Shown: positions 31,696 through 39,726 of the stretch, piece by piece | How the letters are laid out: every line of letters begins with the position of its first letter | How positions within the stretch are numbered: the first letter of the stretch is position 1 | From: Clostridia bacterium | GTDB lineage: Bacteria; Bacillota; Clostridia; Oscillospirales; CAG-272 | NCBI GenBank assembly: GCA_017443595.1 | Contig: JAFSYU010000040.1 | Location: forward strand, 124,001 to 188,000 | Direction of reading: 5' to 3' | DNA length: 64,000 nt | The notes under the pieces: generated by a model | Told to the model about the DNA's origin: nothing | Seen by the model: only the letters and a program-made list of their open reading frames with translations | Database searches by the model: none | Position numbers and translations under genes: made by a program

Positions 31696-33020
31696 TTTTC
31701 TTTAGCTTTCTTTATAAAATCGCGGTACCACAAGGCGCTTTTTTTCGGTTTGCATTTAAACGTATCAAAATCCGTTTCAAAAATACCGAAGCGATAGTTG
31801 TATCCCGCGCTCCATTCAAAATTATCCATTAAACTCCACAGGTAATATCCGCGCACGTCAAAGCCCTCGTCGATCGCCTTCTGCAGCCATGACAGAAAAC
31901 CAGATATGTATTTTATCCTGTCATCGTCTTCTATCAGCCCGTCCTTACCGCGCACCTCGTCGCCTATGAAATACGTGCCGTTTTCGGTTATATATATCGG
32001 TATCTTTAATCCGTACAGATCGTGTACGAGATGTATCGCGTCGTATATAGCCTTAGGATAATACTCGGTTTTGTTATTCAGAAAATTGCCGCCCTGCGAA
32101 AAGTCGGCTGCCGCCTGCCGGTCGGTCGACACGGGAACTCTGTTGTAGACGTTCATGCCGTAAAAATCTATAGGACGGTGCATAAGTTCAAGGTCGCCGT
32201 CGTAAATATCCATAAGCGTGCCCTCGGATTGCAGATGCGAGAGGATGTAATCGCTGTACGATCCGCCCAAAACGGGATCCGTATAGAATTTCCAGTTGCG
32301 CTCATCCTGGTCTTTAACAAGCGCACGGTCTTCCTCCGTATCGCGTATCGCGTGGCGTTTCCATATGTCTATAACTATTCCTATATCGCCCTTTGCGTCT
32401 GACGCGCGGAAAGCGTCCACAGCCGCGCCGTGTGCGACTAAAATGTTATGCCGCGCCTGGTTTCCCTCTTTTTCGTTGACTCTGCCCGGCGCGAAGCCGC
32501 CTAACGCGTAGCCGACGTACGTCGCTATCGGCTCGTTTACGGTTGACCAGAGCGGTACGGTATCGCCGTACAGCTCAAACATTTTTGACGCGTATTCGGC
32601 AAAATATTTTATCGTATCTCTGTTTACCCAGCCGTTCTGCTCTTCAAGCGCCTGCGGCAGATCCCAGTGATAAAGCGTTACGTTCGGCTTTATACCGGCG
32701 GATAAAAGCTTGTCAAAACAGCGTTTGTAATAATCAACGCCTTTTTGATTGAGCGCACCTTTGCCGTCCGGCATGACGCGTGACCAGGAAATAGACATCC
32801 TGTAACTGTCAACGCCCATGAATATAAGGTTTTGAAGATCCCGGTCAAAATTGTGATAACTGTCACACGCGTTCTCCGGCGTGTCTGTGTTATGTATCTT
32901 ACCCGGCTTTTTTGCAAAAACGTCCCATATGCTCTCACCGCGCCCGTCGTCGTGCGCGCCGCCTTCTATCTGTCCCGCGGATGTTGCAAGACCGAATATA
33001 AAATTATTATCAAATCCCAT
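31692..33020 (-). CDS. Beta-glucosidase / 6-phospho-beta-glucosidase, GH1
   Basis: This 442-residue glycoside hydrolase of family 1 acts on beta-linked disaccharides such as cellobiose. The acid/base glutamate is in TVNEPIATY and the nucleophile glutamate in ITENGTYF. The fold's opening FIFGLATSAGQIEGGAHDDGRGESIWD is intact. The start ATG at 33020 is chosen since ATGGAGG precedes it; three in-frame upstream ATGs are less plausible. No signal peptide is present, so the enzyme is cytoplasmic and probably handles imported sugars. Retaining-GH1 phosphoglucosidases often lie with PTS genes, but none is nearby, so the free-sugar type is slightly favoured. It heads an operon with the ABC-F gene. Confidence 0.92.
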   Translation of the reverse strand: MGFDNNFIFGLATSAGQIEGGAHDDGRGESIWDVFAKKPGKIHNTDTPENACDSYHNFDRDLQNLIFMGVDSYRMSISWSRVMPDGKGALNQKGVDYYKRCFDKLLSAGIKPNVTLYHWDLPQALEEQNGWVNRDTIKYFAEYASKMFELYGDTVPLWSTVNEPIATYVGYALGGFAPGRVNEKEGNQARHNILVAHGAAVDAFRASDAKGDIGIVIDIWKRHAIRDTEEDRALVKDQDERNWKFYTDPVLGGSYSDYILSHLQSEGTLMDIYDGDLELMHRPIDFYGMNVYNRVPVSTDRQAAADFSQGGNFLNNKTEYYPKAIYDAIHLVHDLYGLKIPIYITENGTYFIGDEVRGKDGLIEDDDRIKYISGFLSWLQKAIDEGFDVRGYYLWSLMDNFEWSAGYNYRFGIFETDFDTFKCKPKKSALWYRDFIKKAKEK

Positions 33021-33048
33021 AAAAACCTCCATAAAGGTCATCTTTTTT

Positions 33049-33077
33049 ATTATAAGGCATAAATACCGAAAAATCAA
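33049..33077 (-). promoter_or_regulatory. Promoter of the GH1 operon
   Basis: On the minus strand TTGATT (33072-33077) and TATAAT (33049-33054) are separated by 17 bases, about 29 bases before the start codon. Confidence 0.7.
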
Positions 33078-33150
33078 GTGTTTTTATGCAAATAGTAATA
33101 TAAGAGCGGCTTGCCGAATAAGATAAAACAAAAACCCCGGAGGGATAAAT

Positions 33151-33633
33151 ATGTTTGTATGGTCTGTAAAAGCGTCAACGCTCAAATTCATAGCGGTGCT
33201 GCTCGTTTCCGCGGCGGCGATAGGAGCGCTTGCCGTGTTTATGCCTAAATACGAGCTGAAAGCCGCGGCGGCGTCAACAACAAAAACAAGCCTCAAGGTG
33301 TCGGGCGAAGACGGTATAAAAGAGTTTTTGTCCGCCTGCGGCTGGGAGGTGTCCGAGCTTATGGATAAGGCGGAGGTCACGGTGCCGGCTGAATTCGACC
33401 CCGTGTATGAAAGCTACAACACGCTTCAGAAAAAGCAGGAATTCGATCTGTCCAAATACAAAAAGAAGACCGTGGAGCGTTATACTTACAAAGTTGATAA
33501 TTACCCGGAGTATTCCGGCGTGGTTTTAGCGGACGTCATAGTGTATAAAAACAAAATAATAGGCGGAGATATCTGCTCCGCGGACGTGAACGGATTCATA
33601 CACGGGTTTTCAGCTGACGTGACGCTGCCGTGA
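33151..33633 (+). CDS. DUF4830-like membrane-anchored protein
   Basis: This 160-residue protein has an N-terminal membrane helix (about residues 8-32) and an extracellular domain. The sequence SGEDGIKEFLSACGWEVSELMDKAEVTVPAEFDPVYESYNTLQKKQEFDLSKYKKK resembles the DUF4830 family of Clostridia, which is often linked with sigma/anti-sigma systems. The final KVDNYPEYSGVVLADVIVYKNKIIGGDI is a conserved strand pair. The ribosome-binding site is CCGGAGG. It stands alone, with a 958-bp non-coding repeat region behind it. Confidence 0.8.
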   Translation: MFVWSVKASTLKFIAVLLVSAAAIGALAVFMPKYELKAAAASTTKTSLKVSGEDGIKEFLSACGWEVSELMDKAEVTVPAEFDPVYESYNTLQKKQEFDLSKYKKKTVERYTYKVDNYPEYSGVVLADVIVYKNKIIGGDICSADVNGFIHGFSADVTLP

Positions 33634-33667
33634 ATTAAGAATTCAGAATTAAGAATTCAGAATTAAG
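33632..33667 (+). repeat. Short tandem repeat of GAATTAAGAATTCA
   Basis: A 14-bp unit is repeated about two and a half times directly after the stop codon of the DUF4830-like gene. Such AT-rich modules commonly introduce intergenic repeat blocks in Clostridia. Confidence 0.7.
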
Positions 33668-33798
33668 GTGTCGGCTTCGCCGACGAATTATGGTGGGTCC
33701 CCACCCGTGAACCCCCAAAAACTCGTACCTCGTTTTCGGGGAACCCCGGGCCACCCCTCACGGCGCTACGCGCCACCCCCCATACCCCCCTGTCCCCT

Positions 33799-34248
33799 CC
33801 CATCAAATCGCTGATTTGATGGGGCGGACGAACCCCGCTTGCGGTGCCCGAAGAAATCTGCGCGTCACTGCCGTGACTGTGCTTGATTTCTTTCGACCGC
33901 TGCGCTTTCCTCGCTTTGCTTATTCTTCCCCCGGAAGCGCAAAGCTCGTCTACCCCCCGGTCCCCTCCCGGGAACCCCCAACGCTCTCAAGTTCGCGCCG
34001 GGGAACCCCGGTCCCATCAATTTCCGAAGAAATTGATGGGGCGGACGAACCCCGCTTGCGGTGCCCGAAGAAATCGGCGCGTCACTGCCGTGACTGTGCT
34101 TGATTTCTTTCGACCGCTGCGCTTTCCTCGCTTTGCTTCATCTTCCCCCGGAAGCGCAAAGCTCGTCTACCCCCCTGTCCCCTCCCGGGAACCCCCAACG
34201 CTCTCCAGTTCGCGCCGGGGAACCCCGGCTCCCATCATTCTTCGAATG
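33799..34248. repeat. 217-bp-period tandem duplication with conserved hairpins
   Basis: A 194-bp core at 33818-34011 recurs at 34035-34228 with only a few substitutions. Each core is preceded by a hairpin: 33799-33823 (arms CCCATCAAAT / ATTTGATGGG) and 34013-34040 (arms CCCATCAATTTC / GAAATTGATGGG, loop CGAA). A third, shorter one (CATTC TTC GAATG, 34236-34248) follows the second core. The arms differ between copies but remain complementary. Two reading frames pass through the repeat but are shared between copies and lack ribosome-binding sites. No gene is evident. Confidence 0.85.
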
Positions 34249-34351
34249 AGGAGGCGTGGCGGAAAATGAAATCCGCCCCGTGCCGGAGCGGATGAAATCG
34301 GCTTCACCGATGAAATCACTGCGTGATGAGATCCGCCTTGCGGCGGGTTGA

Positions 34352-34413
34352 TTGTAGGGGCGACCATCGGTCGTCCGCCAAAATAAGCGGGCGATCAATG
34401 ATCGCCCCTACAA
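34352..34413. repeat. Inverted repeat with TTGTAGGGGCGA ends
   Basis: TTGTAGGGGCGA at 34352-34363 faces its complement ending at 34413 (TCGCCCCTACAA), with internal short palindromes such as GGGCGATCAATGATCGCCC. The form is a REP-like or MITE-like element of 62 bp. It is followed by further small palindromes until the ECF promoter at 34483. Confidence 0.7.
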
Positions 34414-34482
34414 ACGGGTCGTCGATAGGGGTTCCCCGTTGCGAACTCGTGAGCAATGGGGGTTCACGTAGCCGACCCCTAC

Positions 34483-34545
34483 TTGACAATTATAAAAAAA
34501 AGTTGTAAAATGATCGTGTCGGGTGTGACCCCGGCACGATTTTTT
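34483..34545 (+). promoter_or_regulatory. Promoter and hairpin leader of the second ECF operon
   Basis: TTGACA (34483-34488), 17 bases, TAAAAT (34506-34511). Directly downstream, TCGTGTCGGG (34514-34523) pairs with CCCGGCACGA (34530-34539) and is followed by six T, a terminator-like hairpin inside the leader 46 bases before the start codon. This could attenuate the operon, so expression may be conditional. Confidence 0.65.
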
Positions 34546-34591
34546 CGACTTATTAAGCGAAGAACGAAAAGTTCTTTGCGGGAGGTACGGT

Positions 34592-35143
34592 TTGCAGGAT
34601 AAGCAAATAGTGGATCTGTACTGGGCTCGCAGTGAGGATGCGATACGTCAGACGGAAATCAAATACGGCAAAATGCTTTATTCCGTTTCGTATTCGCTCA
34701 CAAGCTCGAGCCGCGACTCCGAGGAATGCGTCAACGACACGTATCTGCAGGCGTGGAAACGTATGCCGACGGACAGGCCGGATATGCTCGGCGCGTATCT
34801 TGCAAAAATAACAAGAGCGCTGTCGGTAGACAGAGTCAGACGCGAGACCGCAGAAAAACGCGGCGGCGCGGGCGCTGTCACCGAGGAGCTTTCGGAGCTT
34901 ATACCGTCCGATTTTTCAATGGACGAACATATTGATAACGAGGCGTTGAAGCAGGCGCTTGACGGGTTTATCAAAAGCCTTGACAAACAGAAACGCGTGG
35001 TATTCGTCAAGCGGTATTTCTTCTGTCTTGATATAGAAACGATATGCGCCCAGACGGGTTTAGGCAAATCGGCGGTAAAAACCATGCTTATGCGGATGCG
35101 GGAAAAACTCGGTAATAAGCTTAGAGAGGAGGGACTTCTGTGA
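34592..35143 (+). CDS. ECF sigma-70 factor
   Basis: This 183-residue sigma factor has region 2 (VSYSLTSSSRDSEECVNDTYLQAWKRM) and region 4 (VVFVKRYFFCLDIETICAQTGLGKSAVKTMLMRMREKL). The start is TTG (34592) after GGGAGG. It is followed by a membrane protein gene whose GTG start overlaps its stop by four bases, and by a VWA-domain lipoprotein, so the sigma factor and probable anti-sigma factor are co-expressed. The type is typical of Clostridia ECF operons, though the subgroup is not assigned by eye. Confidence 0.92.
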   Translation: MQDKQIVDLYWARSEDAIRQTEIKYGKMLYSVSYSLTSSSRDSEECVNDTYLQAWKRMPTDRPDMLGAYLAKITRALSVDRVRRETAEKRGGAGAVTEELSELIPSDFSMDEHIDNEALKQALDGFIKSLDKQKRVVFVKRYFFCLDIETICAQTGLGKSAVKTMLMRMREKLGNKLREEGLL

Positions 35144-35733
35144 CGGATAAAGAAAAATATGCGAAAAAACTTATGGACACGGTCGGTGAAATAGACGATA
35201 AATACGTATATGAAGCGCAGAATTACACCCCCAAAAAGCGTATGCCGGGTTATATCAAAGCGATCATCGCCGCGGCGGCTTCCGTGTTTCTGATAGTAAG
35301 CGTGTCGTTTCCCGTAATGGTCGGCGTTCTTTTGAGGAAAGGAAATTATTCCTCAAACGACGTAAACGTTACGCCTGCTTATCAGATGGAGCAGAGCATG
35401 AGCAAATCCGACGCGGAAACGTATAAGACCCTGCCTAAAATGACCGGCGCGGCGCTTATATGGCGAACCGCGGGCGGCGGATACAGCTGCGTCCCCATAA
35501 GCGAGGCAAAAGCGGAAAGCATTATCGAAAGCATCGGAGAAGGCGGTGAAAAACCGGTACAGGACGACGGGACGCGCATCTGGATAAGGACGGATAACGG
35601 TGAATTTGTCTCCCCCCATCTAAAAAGATCTCCCGGAAACGTTGACTGCGCCGTATTCGAATACTCGCCTGAGACAGCGATATCCGACGAGGCGGCGAGA
35701 ATGATCGCAAAAATCATAAACGAAAGGAATTAA
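35140..35733 (+). CDS. Single-pass membrane protein, possible anti-sigma factor
   Basis: This 197-residue protein starts with a cytoplasmic segment of 35 residues (TDKEKYAKKLMDTVGEIDDKYVYEAQNY), a membrane helix (about residues 40-66), and an extracellular domain of 130 residues (GAALIWRTAGGGYSCVPISEAKAESIIESIGEG). The N-terminal D-x-K-Y-V-x-E-A motif followed by a helix is common in membrane proteins paired with ECF sigma genes in Clostridia. Overlapping start and stop codons (GTGA) favour co-expression with the sigma factor. The family is not recognised. The anti-sigma function is inferred from context alone. Confidence 0.7.
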   Translation: MTDKEKYAKKLMDTVGEIDDKYVYEAQNYTPKKRMPGYIKAIIAAAASVFLIVSVSFPVMVGVLLRKGNYSSNDVNVTPAYQMEQSMSKSDAETYKTLPKMTGAALIWRTAGGGYSCVPISEAKAESIIESIGEGGEKPVQDDGTRIWIRTDNGEFVSPHLKRSPGNVDCAVFEYSPETAISDEAARMIAKIINERN

Positions 35734-35736
35734 GTC

Positions 35737-37293
35737 ATGAAAAAATCGGTAAAAACAATAAAGGCGGTAATTTTGTCGGCGGTAATGTTCATACTCGCGT
35801 CGTGCTCCGCGATGCCGGCGCCGATGGACACCGCCGCCCCGGGGAACAGCAGTAAATACGACGGACGGACGCCGATCGAGGCGAACGCCGAAGACGTTAT
35901 TGAAGCTGAAATGCCGGAGCCCGGTCAAAAAGGTAATTACGACCCGGAGAAGCAGGGCATAATTGAGAATCAGTTTATCAAAACGTCGGATAACGCGACC
36001 TCGACGTTTTCCGCGGACGTGGATACCGCGTCCTACGCGCTTCTGCGCCGGCTTTTGAAAAACGGTTACAGCTTAAACGAAATAATCTCCACCGCGGGCG
36101 ATTCCATACGCACGGAAGAGCTTATCAACTATTTTAAATACGAATACAAAAAGCCCGGCGAAAACGAGCTTTTCGGCGTGAGCGCAAAGCTTGTTAGCTG
36201 CCCGTGGAATGAAAAAAGCAGACTTTTGACGCTCGGACTTCAGACGGAAAAGCCGGAGAGCAGACTGCCGAACAATCTCGTGTTTTTGATCGACATATCC
36301 GGCTCGATGTACGCGGAGGATAAACTGCCGCTTTTGCAGAAGACGTTTTCGTATCTTACTTCAAATCTGACCGCGGAAGATACCGTTTCCATAGTCACAT
36401 ACGCGGCGGGCGAGCAGATAGTGCTTGAAGGCTGCGCAGGAAACAAGGCCGATATGATACAGGCGGCGATAAACGGTCTTAAAGCCGAAGGATCGACCAA
36501 CGGAGAAGCCGGACTTAAAACGGCGTATCAGCTTGCCGAAAAATATTTCAAACCGCAGGGAAACAACAGGATAATCTTAGCGTCTGACGGCGACCTTAAC
36601 GTAGGTATGTCAAGCGTTGAAGAGATAGAAAAATTCGTTACGGAGAAGAGAGGGCAGGGCGTTTATATATCCGTCCTCGGCTTCGGCTACGGCAACTACC
36701 GCGACAGCATAATGGAGACGATAGCGGATAAAGGCAACGGCGTATACTATTATATAGACGGCGAAGAGGAAGCGGAAAAAATATTCGGAGAAGATCTTTT
36801 GTCAACGCTTTACACGGTAGCCTCCGACGTTAAACTGCAGATAACTTTCGATCCGGAAAACGTAGCGGAATACAGGCTCATAGGTTATGAAAACCGGATG
36901 ATGTCCGAGCAGGATTTTAAAAACGACACGAAGGACGCGGGCGAGCTCGGCGCCGGCCACAGCGTAACGGTCTGCTACGAGCTTAAGCTGAAAGAGGGAA
37001 ATGAAACGGAAAACGAAGGGCTGTTCGATCTCTCGGTCAGATACAAAAAGCCGGGTGAAGAGAAGAGCGTGCAGAACGATTACAGATTTAATCTGAGTAT
37101 CACATCCGATCCGGACGCGGACAGCGACCTCATAGCCGCGCTTTGCGAGCTCGGTATGATACTGCATAAAAGCGAATACGGTAAAGACCTGACGCTTGAT
37201 AACGTGCTCTTTCTGGTTGAAGGCAAAGACTACGGCGGCGACTCTTATAAATCGCAGTTCGTTTCACTTTTGAAAGATCTGAAAAACAAATAA
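35737..37293 (+). CDS. VWA-domain lipoprotein (YfbK-like, DUF3520 C-terminus)
   Basis: This 518-residue secreted lipoprotein has lipobox LASC (Cys23) at the end of the signal peptide. The N-terminal vWF_N segment (FSADVDTASYALLRRLL and RTEELINYFKYEY) precedes a VWA domain with MIDAS motif DISGS (Asp186, Ser188, Ser190) and later threonine/aspartate residues (STNGEAG; LASDGDLN). A C-terminal DUF3520-like region (ELKLKEGN; GLFDLSVRYKKPG) follows. It is the third gene of the ECF operon, 3 bases after the anti-sigma-like gene. Such proteins are surface-exposed and possibly act in sensing or adhesion. It resembles E. coli YfbK in layout. Confidence 0.88.
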   Translation: MKKSVKTIKAVILSAVMFILASCSAMPAPMDTAAPGNSSKYDGRTPIEANAEDVIEAEMPEPGQKGNYDPEKQGIIENQFIKTSDNATSTFSADVDTASYALLRRLLKNGYSLNEIISTAGDSIRTEELINYFKYEYKKPGENELFGVSAKLVSCPWNEKSRLLTLGLQTEKPESRLPNNLVFLIDISGSMYAEDKLPLLQKTFSYLTSNLTAEDTVSIVTYAAGEQIVLEGCAGNKADMIQAAINGLKAEGSTNGEAGLKTAYQLAEKYFKPQGNNRIILASDGDLNVGMSSVEEIEKFVTEKRGQGVYISVLGFGYGNYRDSIMETIADKGNGVYYYIDGEEEAEKIFGEDLLSTLYTVASDVKLQITFDPENVAEYRLIGYENRMMSEQDFKNDTKDAGELGAGHSVTVCYELKLKEGNETENEGLFDLSVRYKKPGEEKSVQNDYRFNLSITSDPDADSDLIAALCELGMILHKSEYGKDLTLDNVLFLVEGKDYGGDSYKSQFVSLLKDLKNK

Positions 37294-37299
37294 AAAAAC

Positions 37300-37324
37300 G
37301 GCTCCGGGTTTTTGACCCGGAGCC
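37300..37324. terminator. Terminator, first copy
   Basis: GGCTCCGGGT and ACCCGGAGCC enclose TTTTG in a perfect hairpin following the VWA gene, at the front of a 163-bp inserted element. An identical copy is at 37508. Confidence 0.75.
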
Positions 37325-37334
37325 TCAATTTGTT

Positions 37335-37497
37335 GACAAAGTATTTTCAGAGAAATACCTTCCCCCTTGGGGAAGGTGGCACAACGGGACGTTGTGACGA
37401 AAGGGGCTTTTCAAACTGCAAAAATCATTTTATAGCCTCTTCCGTCACTTCGTGACACCTTCTCCAAAGGAGAAGGTAAAGCAAAAACTGCTTTGTC
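37335..37497. mobile_element. MITE-like non-coding element between duplicated terminators
   Basis: The 163 bases between two identical terminators are bounded by short inverted ends (GACAAAG at 37335-37341 and CTTTGTC at 37491-37497) with matching inner AT-rich bases. Inside are small palindromes such as CCTTCCCCCTTGGGGAAGG and CCTTCTCCAAAGGAGAAGG and the CACAACGGGACGTTGTG stem. The element has no open frame of note. It resembles the miniature inverted repeat elements common in gut Clostridia. No target duplication was confirmed. Confidence 0.65.
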
Positions 37498-37507
37498 TTC
37501 ACTCTGC

Positions 37508-37532
37508 GGCTCCGGGTTTTTGACCCGGAGCC
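37508..37532. terminator. Terminator, second identical copy
   Basis: The same 25 bases as at 37300-37324, lying 8 bases past the stop of the minus-strand Na/Pi cotransporter gene, so it may terminate that gene. Confidence 0.75.
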
Positions 37533-37539
37533 TTATATA

Positions 37540-39291
37540 TCATACTATCTTATAGCGTTCCGCGTATTCCTCGTACTGCTTTTCAAACTCGTCAGAGCGT
37601 TTGTTTTTTATGCGGTTCAGGTATTTATGCGTATCAAATTCGTCCACGTCAAGCTCTATCATCGCGGCTGCGATGTTGGAGCAGTGGTCGGAAACACGCT
37701 CGTAGTTTGTGAGGATATCGTTCAGCACGAATCCCGAAACTATCGTGCACTGTCCCGCCTGCAGACGTTCTATGTGATGCGTTTTTATCGTATCGCAGAG
37801 CTCGTCTATCAGTTCTTCAAGCGGCTCGACTTTTTTCGCGGATTCAATGTCTTTGTCGATGAAAGCGGTCGTGGATATTTTTACGATCTCGTTCAAAGCG
37901 CCCGTTATGACGTTCATTTCCTCCTGCGCGCCGCCGGAGAATACGAGCTTTTTGTCCTTCTTTTCCTTTGCGCTTTCCGCTATGTTGAGAGCGTGGTCGG
38001 AGATCCTTTCAAAATCCGATAACGTGTGCAAGAAAACCGAGACGTCTTTGTTTTGCTGTTCGGTAAGCTCGCGGCCCGTGAGCTTTACAAGATACGTTCC
38101 GAGACCGTCCTCGTACTTGTCCACGCTCGCCTCAAGTTTGGCGACCTGGTCGTACGCGTCTTCTTTATATTCAGTCAAAAGTCTTGTCGCAAGCGTAAGA
38201 GCTTTAAGCGATCTTTCCGCCATTTCGCACATCGCGCTTCTGCTCTGATCGACGGCGAGCGCCGGGTGAGAGATAAACATTTCCTCAAGCAGAGGAGCGT
38301 CGTCTTCATCGTCTTTCTTTTTCTTGATGAGCAGCGTCACGAGCTTTTCAATGAGCTTTGTAAACGGTAAAAGCATAAGGACCATTGCAAATCTTATAAC
38401 GCTGTTAAGCAGCGCTATGACGAACGGGTCCGTCGTGTTTTCAAGGATGCCGAATTTAAACACGGCGTTGCCGATATAGAACAGGGCGGCGCAGACCGCG
38501 GCGCTCAGTGAAGTCGTTATAGGATATATGATAGCCGCGCGTTTTCCGTTGACCGTTGCGCCGAGAGCTGATAAAAGCACCGGTACCGACGCGCCTACCG
38601 TAACGCCGAGAAGAAGCGGCACAGCCGCGCCGATGCTTATCGTACCGGATACGGACAGAGCCTGTATGATACCGACGGCGGCGGAAGCGGACTGCAGAAC
38701 CGCAGTGACCGCTATGCCTATAAGCACGCCTAAGACAGGGTTTGAAAGCGAGGTGAGCAGATTGCGGAAGCCCTCCGCCTCACCGAGAGAGGAAACGGCG
38801 GAACTCATCGCGCTCATACCGAACATAAGGACCGCAAAGCCCATAAGTATGCTGCCCGCCTTTTTGACGGTCTTGTTTTTTACGAACATGCACAGTATTA
38901 TGCCGATCGCCGCCACGATGCCGGTCAGTACGGCGGACGACAGGTATTTTCCTATGCCGGACGATCCGCCTATATAGTTCAAACAGATTATCCAGCCCGT
39001 GATGCTTGTACCGAGTATAGCGCCTAAAACCACGCTGACCGCCTGCCGCAGCTTCATCATGCCGGAGTTAACGAAACCGACAACCATGACGGACGTTGCG
39101 CAGGATGACTGGATGACCGCCGTCACGCCCGTGCCGAGAAGCACGCCTTTAAGCGTTGTGTTGGAAAGACGGTAGAGGATAAGCTCAAGTTTGTTTCCGG
39201 CAACGCTTTTCATACCGTCGCCCATCAGCTTCATGCCGAAGAGAAACAAAGCTATTCCTCCAAGCAGATTTATTATCATCAAAAAATCCAT
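37540..39291 (-). CDS. Na+/phosphate cotransporter family protein with PhoU-like C-terminus
   Basis: This 583-residue membrane protein resembles NptA/YjbB-type carriers. The paired helix-loop repeat holds QSSCATSVMVVGF (about residue 60) and TAVLQSASAAVGI (about residue 198), the Q-S-S/A motifs in each half. The last 230 residues are soluble helices resembling two PhoU-like domains (SRSAMCEMAERSLKALTLATRLL; DFERISDHALNIAESAKE; YERVSDHCSNIAAAMIEL), each with an R-x-S-D-H motif. This layout is standard for the NptA-PhoU fusions of Firmicutes. It imports phosphate with sodium, or possibly exports it; the direction is not shown. It is convergent with the VWA lipoprotein gene. Confidence 0.93.
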   Translation of the reverse strand: MDFLMIINLLGGIALFLFGMKLMGDGMKSVAGNKLELILYRLSNTTLKGVLLGTGVTAVIQSSCATSVMVVGFVNSGMMKLRQAVSVVLGAILGTSITGWIICLNYIGGSSGIGKYLSSAVLTGIVAAIGIILCMFVKNKTVKKAGSILMGFAVLMFGMSAMSSAVSSLGEAEGFRNLLTSLSNPVLGVLIGIAVTAVLQSASAAVGIIQALSVSGTISIGAAVPLLLGVTVGASVPVLLSALGATVNGKRAAIIYPITTSLSAAVCAALFYIGNAVFKFGILENTTDPFVIALLNSVIRFAMVLMLLPFTKLIEKLVTLLIKKKKDDEDDAPLLEEMFISHPALAVDQSRSAMCEMAERSLKALTLATRLLTEYKEDAYDQVAKLEASVDKYEDGLGTYLVKLTGRELTEQQNKDVSVFLHTLSDFERISDHALNIAESAKEKKDKKLVFSGGAQEEMNVITGALNEIVKISTTAFIDKDIESAKKVEPLEELIDELCDTIKTHHIERLQAGQCTIVSGFVLNDILTNYERVSDHCSNIAAAMIELDVDEFDTHKYLNRIKNKRSDEFEKQYEEYAERYKIV

Positions 39292-39431
39292 ATTCCGACC
39301 TCAAAAAAACTATTCGGATATATTTTGACTCATAAAAATTAAATTCGTAACCGTATATATGTTAAAATGGCGTAAATCTTTTGCCTTTTATAATTCAAAA
39401 AATCCTGTAATTATTATTTATGTTTTTGCAT

Positions 39432-39460
39432 GAAAAATTCGCCCTGCGGGGCGAATTTTC
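39432..39460 (-). terminator. Terminator of the ferredoxin gene
   Basis: GAAAATTCGCCCC and GGGCGAATTTTTC pair around GCA on the minus strand, with an A/T tail, immediately downstream of the ferredoxin stop. Confidence 0.7.
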
Positions 39461-39466
39461 AGTCTG

Positions 39467-39701
<235 letters not shown>

Positions 39702-39726
39702 ATGTTTTTTTTAACTTTGAAGTAAA

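Noticed and set aside
33816..34269. Open frames of 95 and 128 residues in the intergenic repeat block
   Set aside because: They cross the 217-bp repeat units, translate to low-complexity Pro/Arg/Ser sequence shared between copies, and have no ribosome-binding site.
33634..34591. A CRISPR array in the repeat block
   Set aside because: Repeats are about 200 bp with palindromes and number only two, unlike short regularly spaced CRISPR repeats; no cas gene is present.
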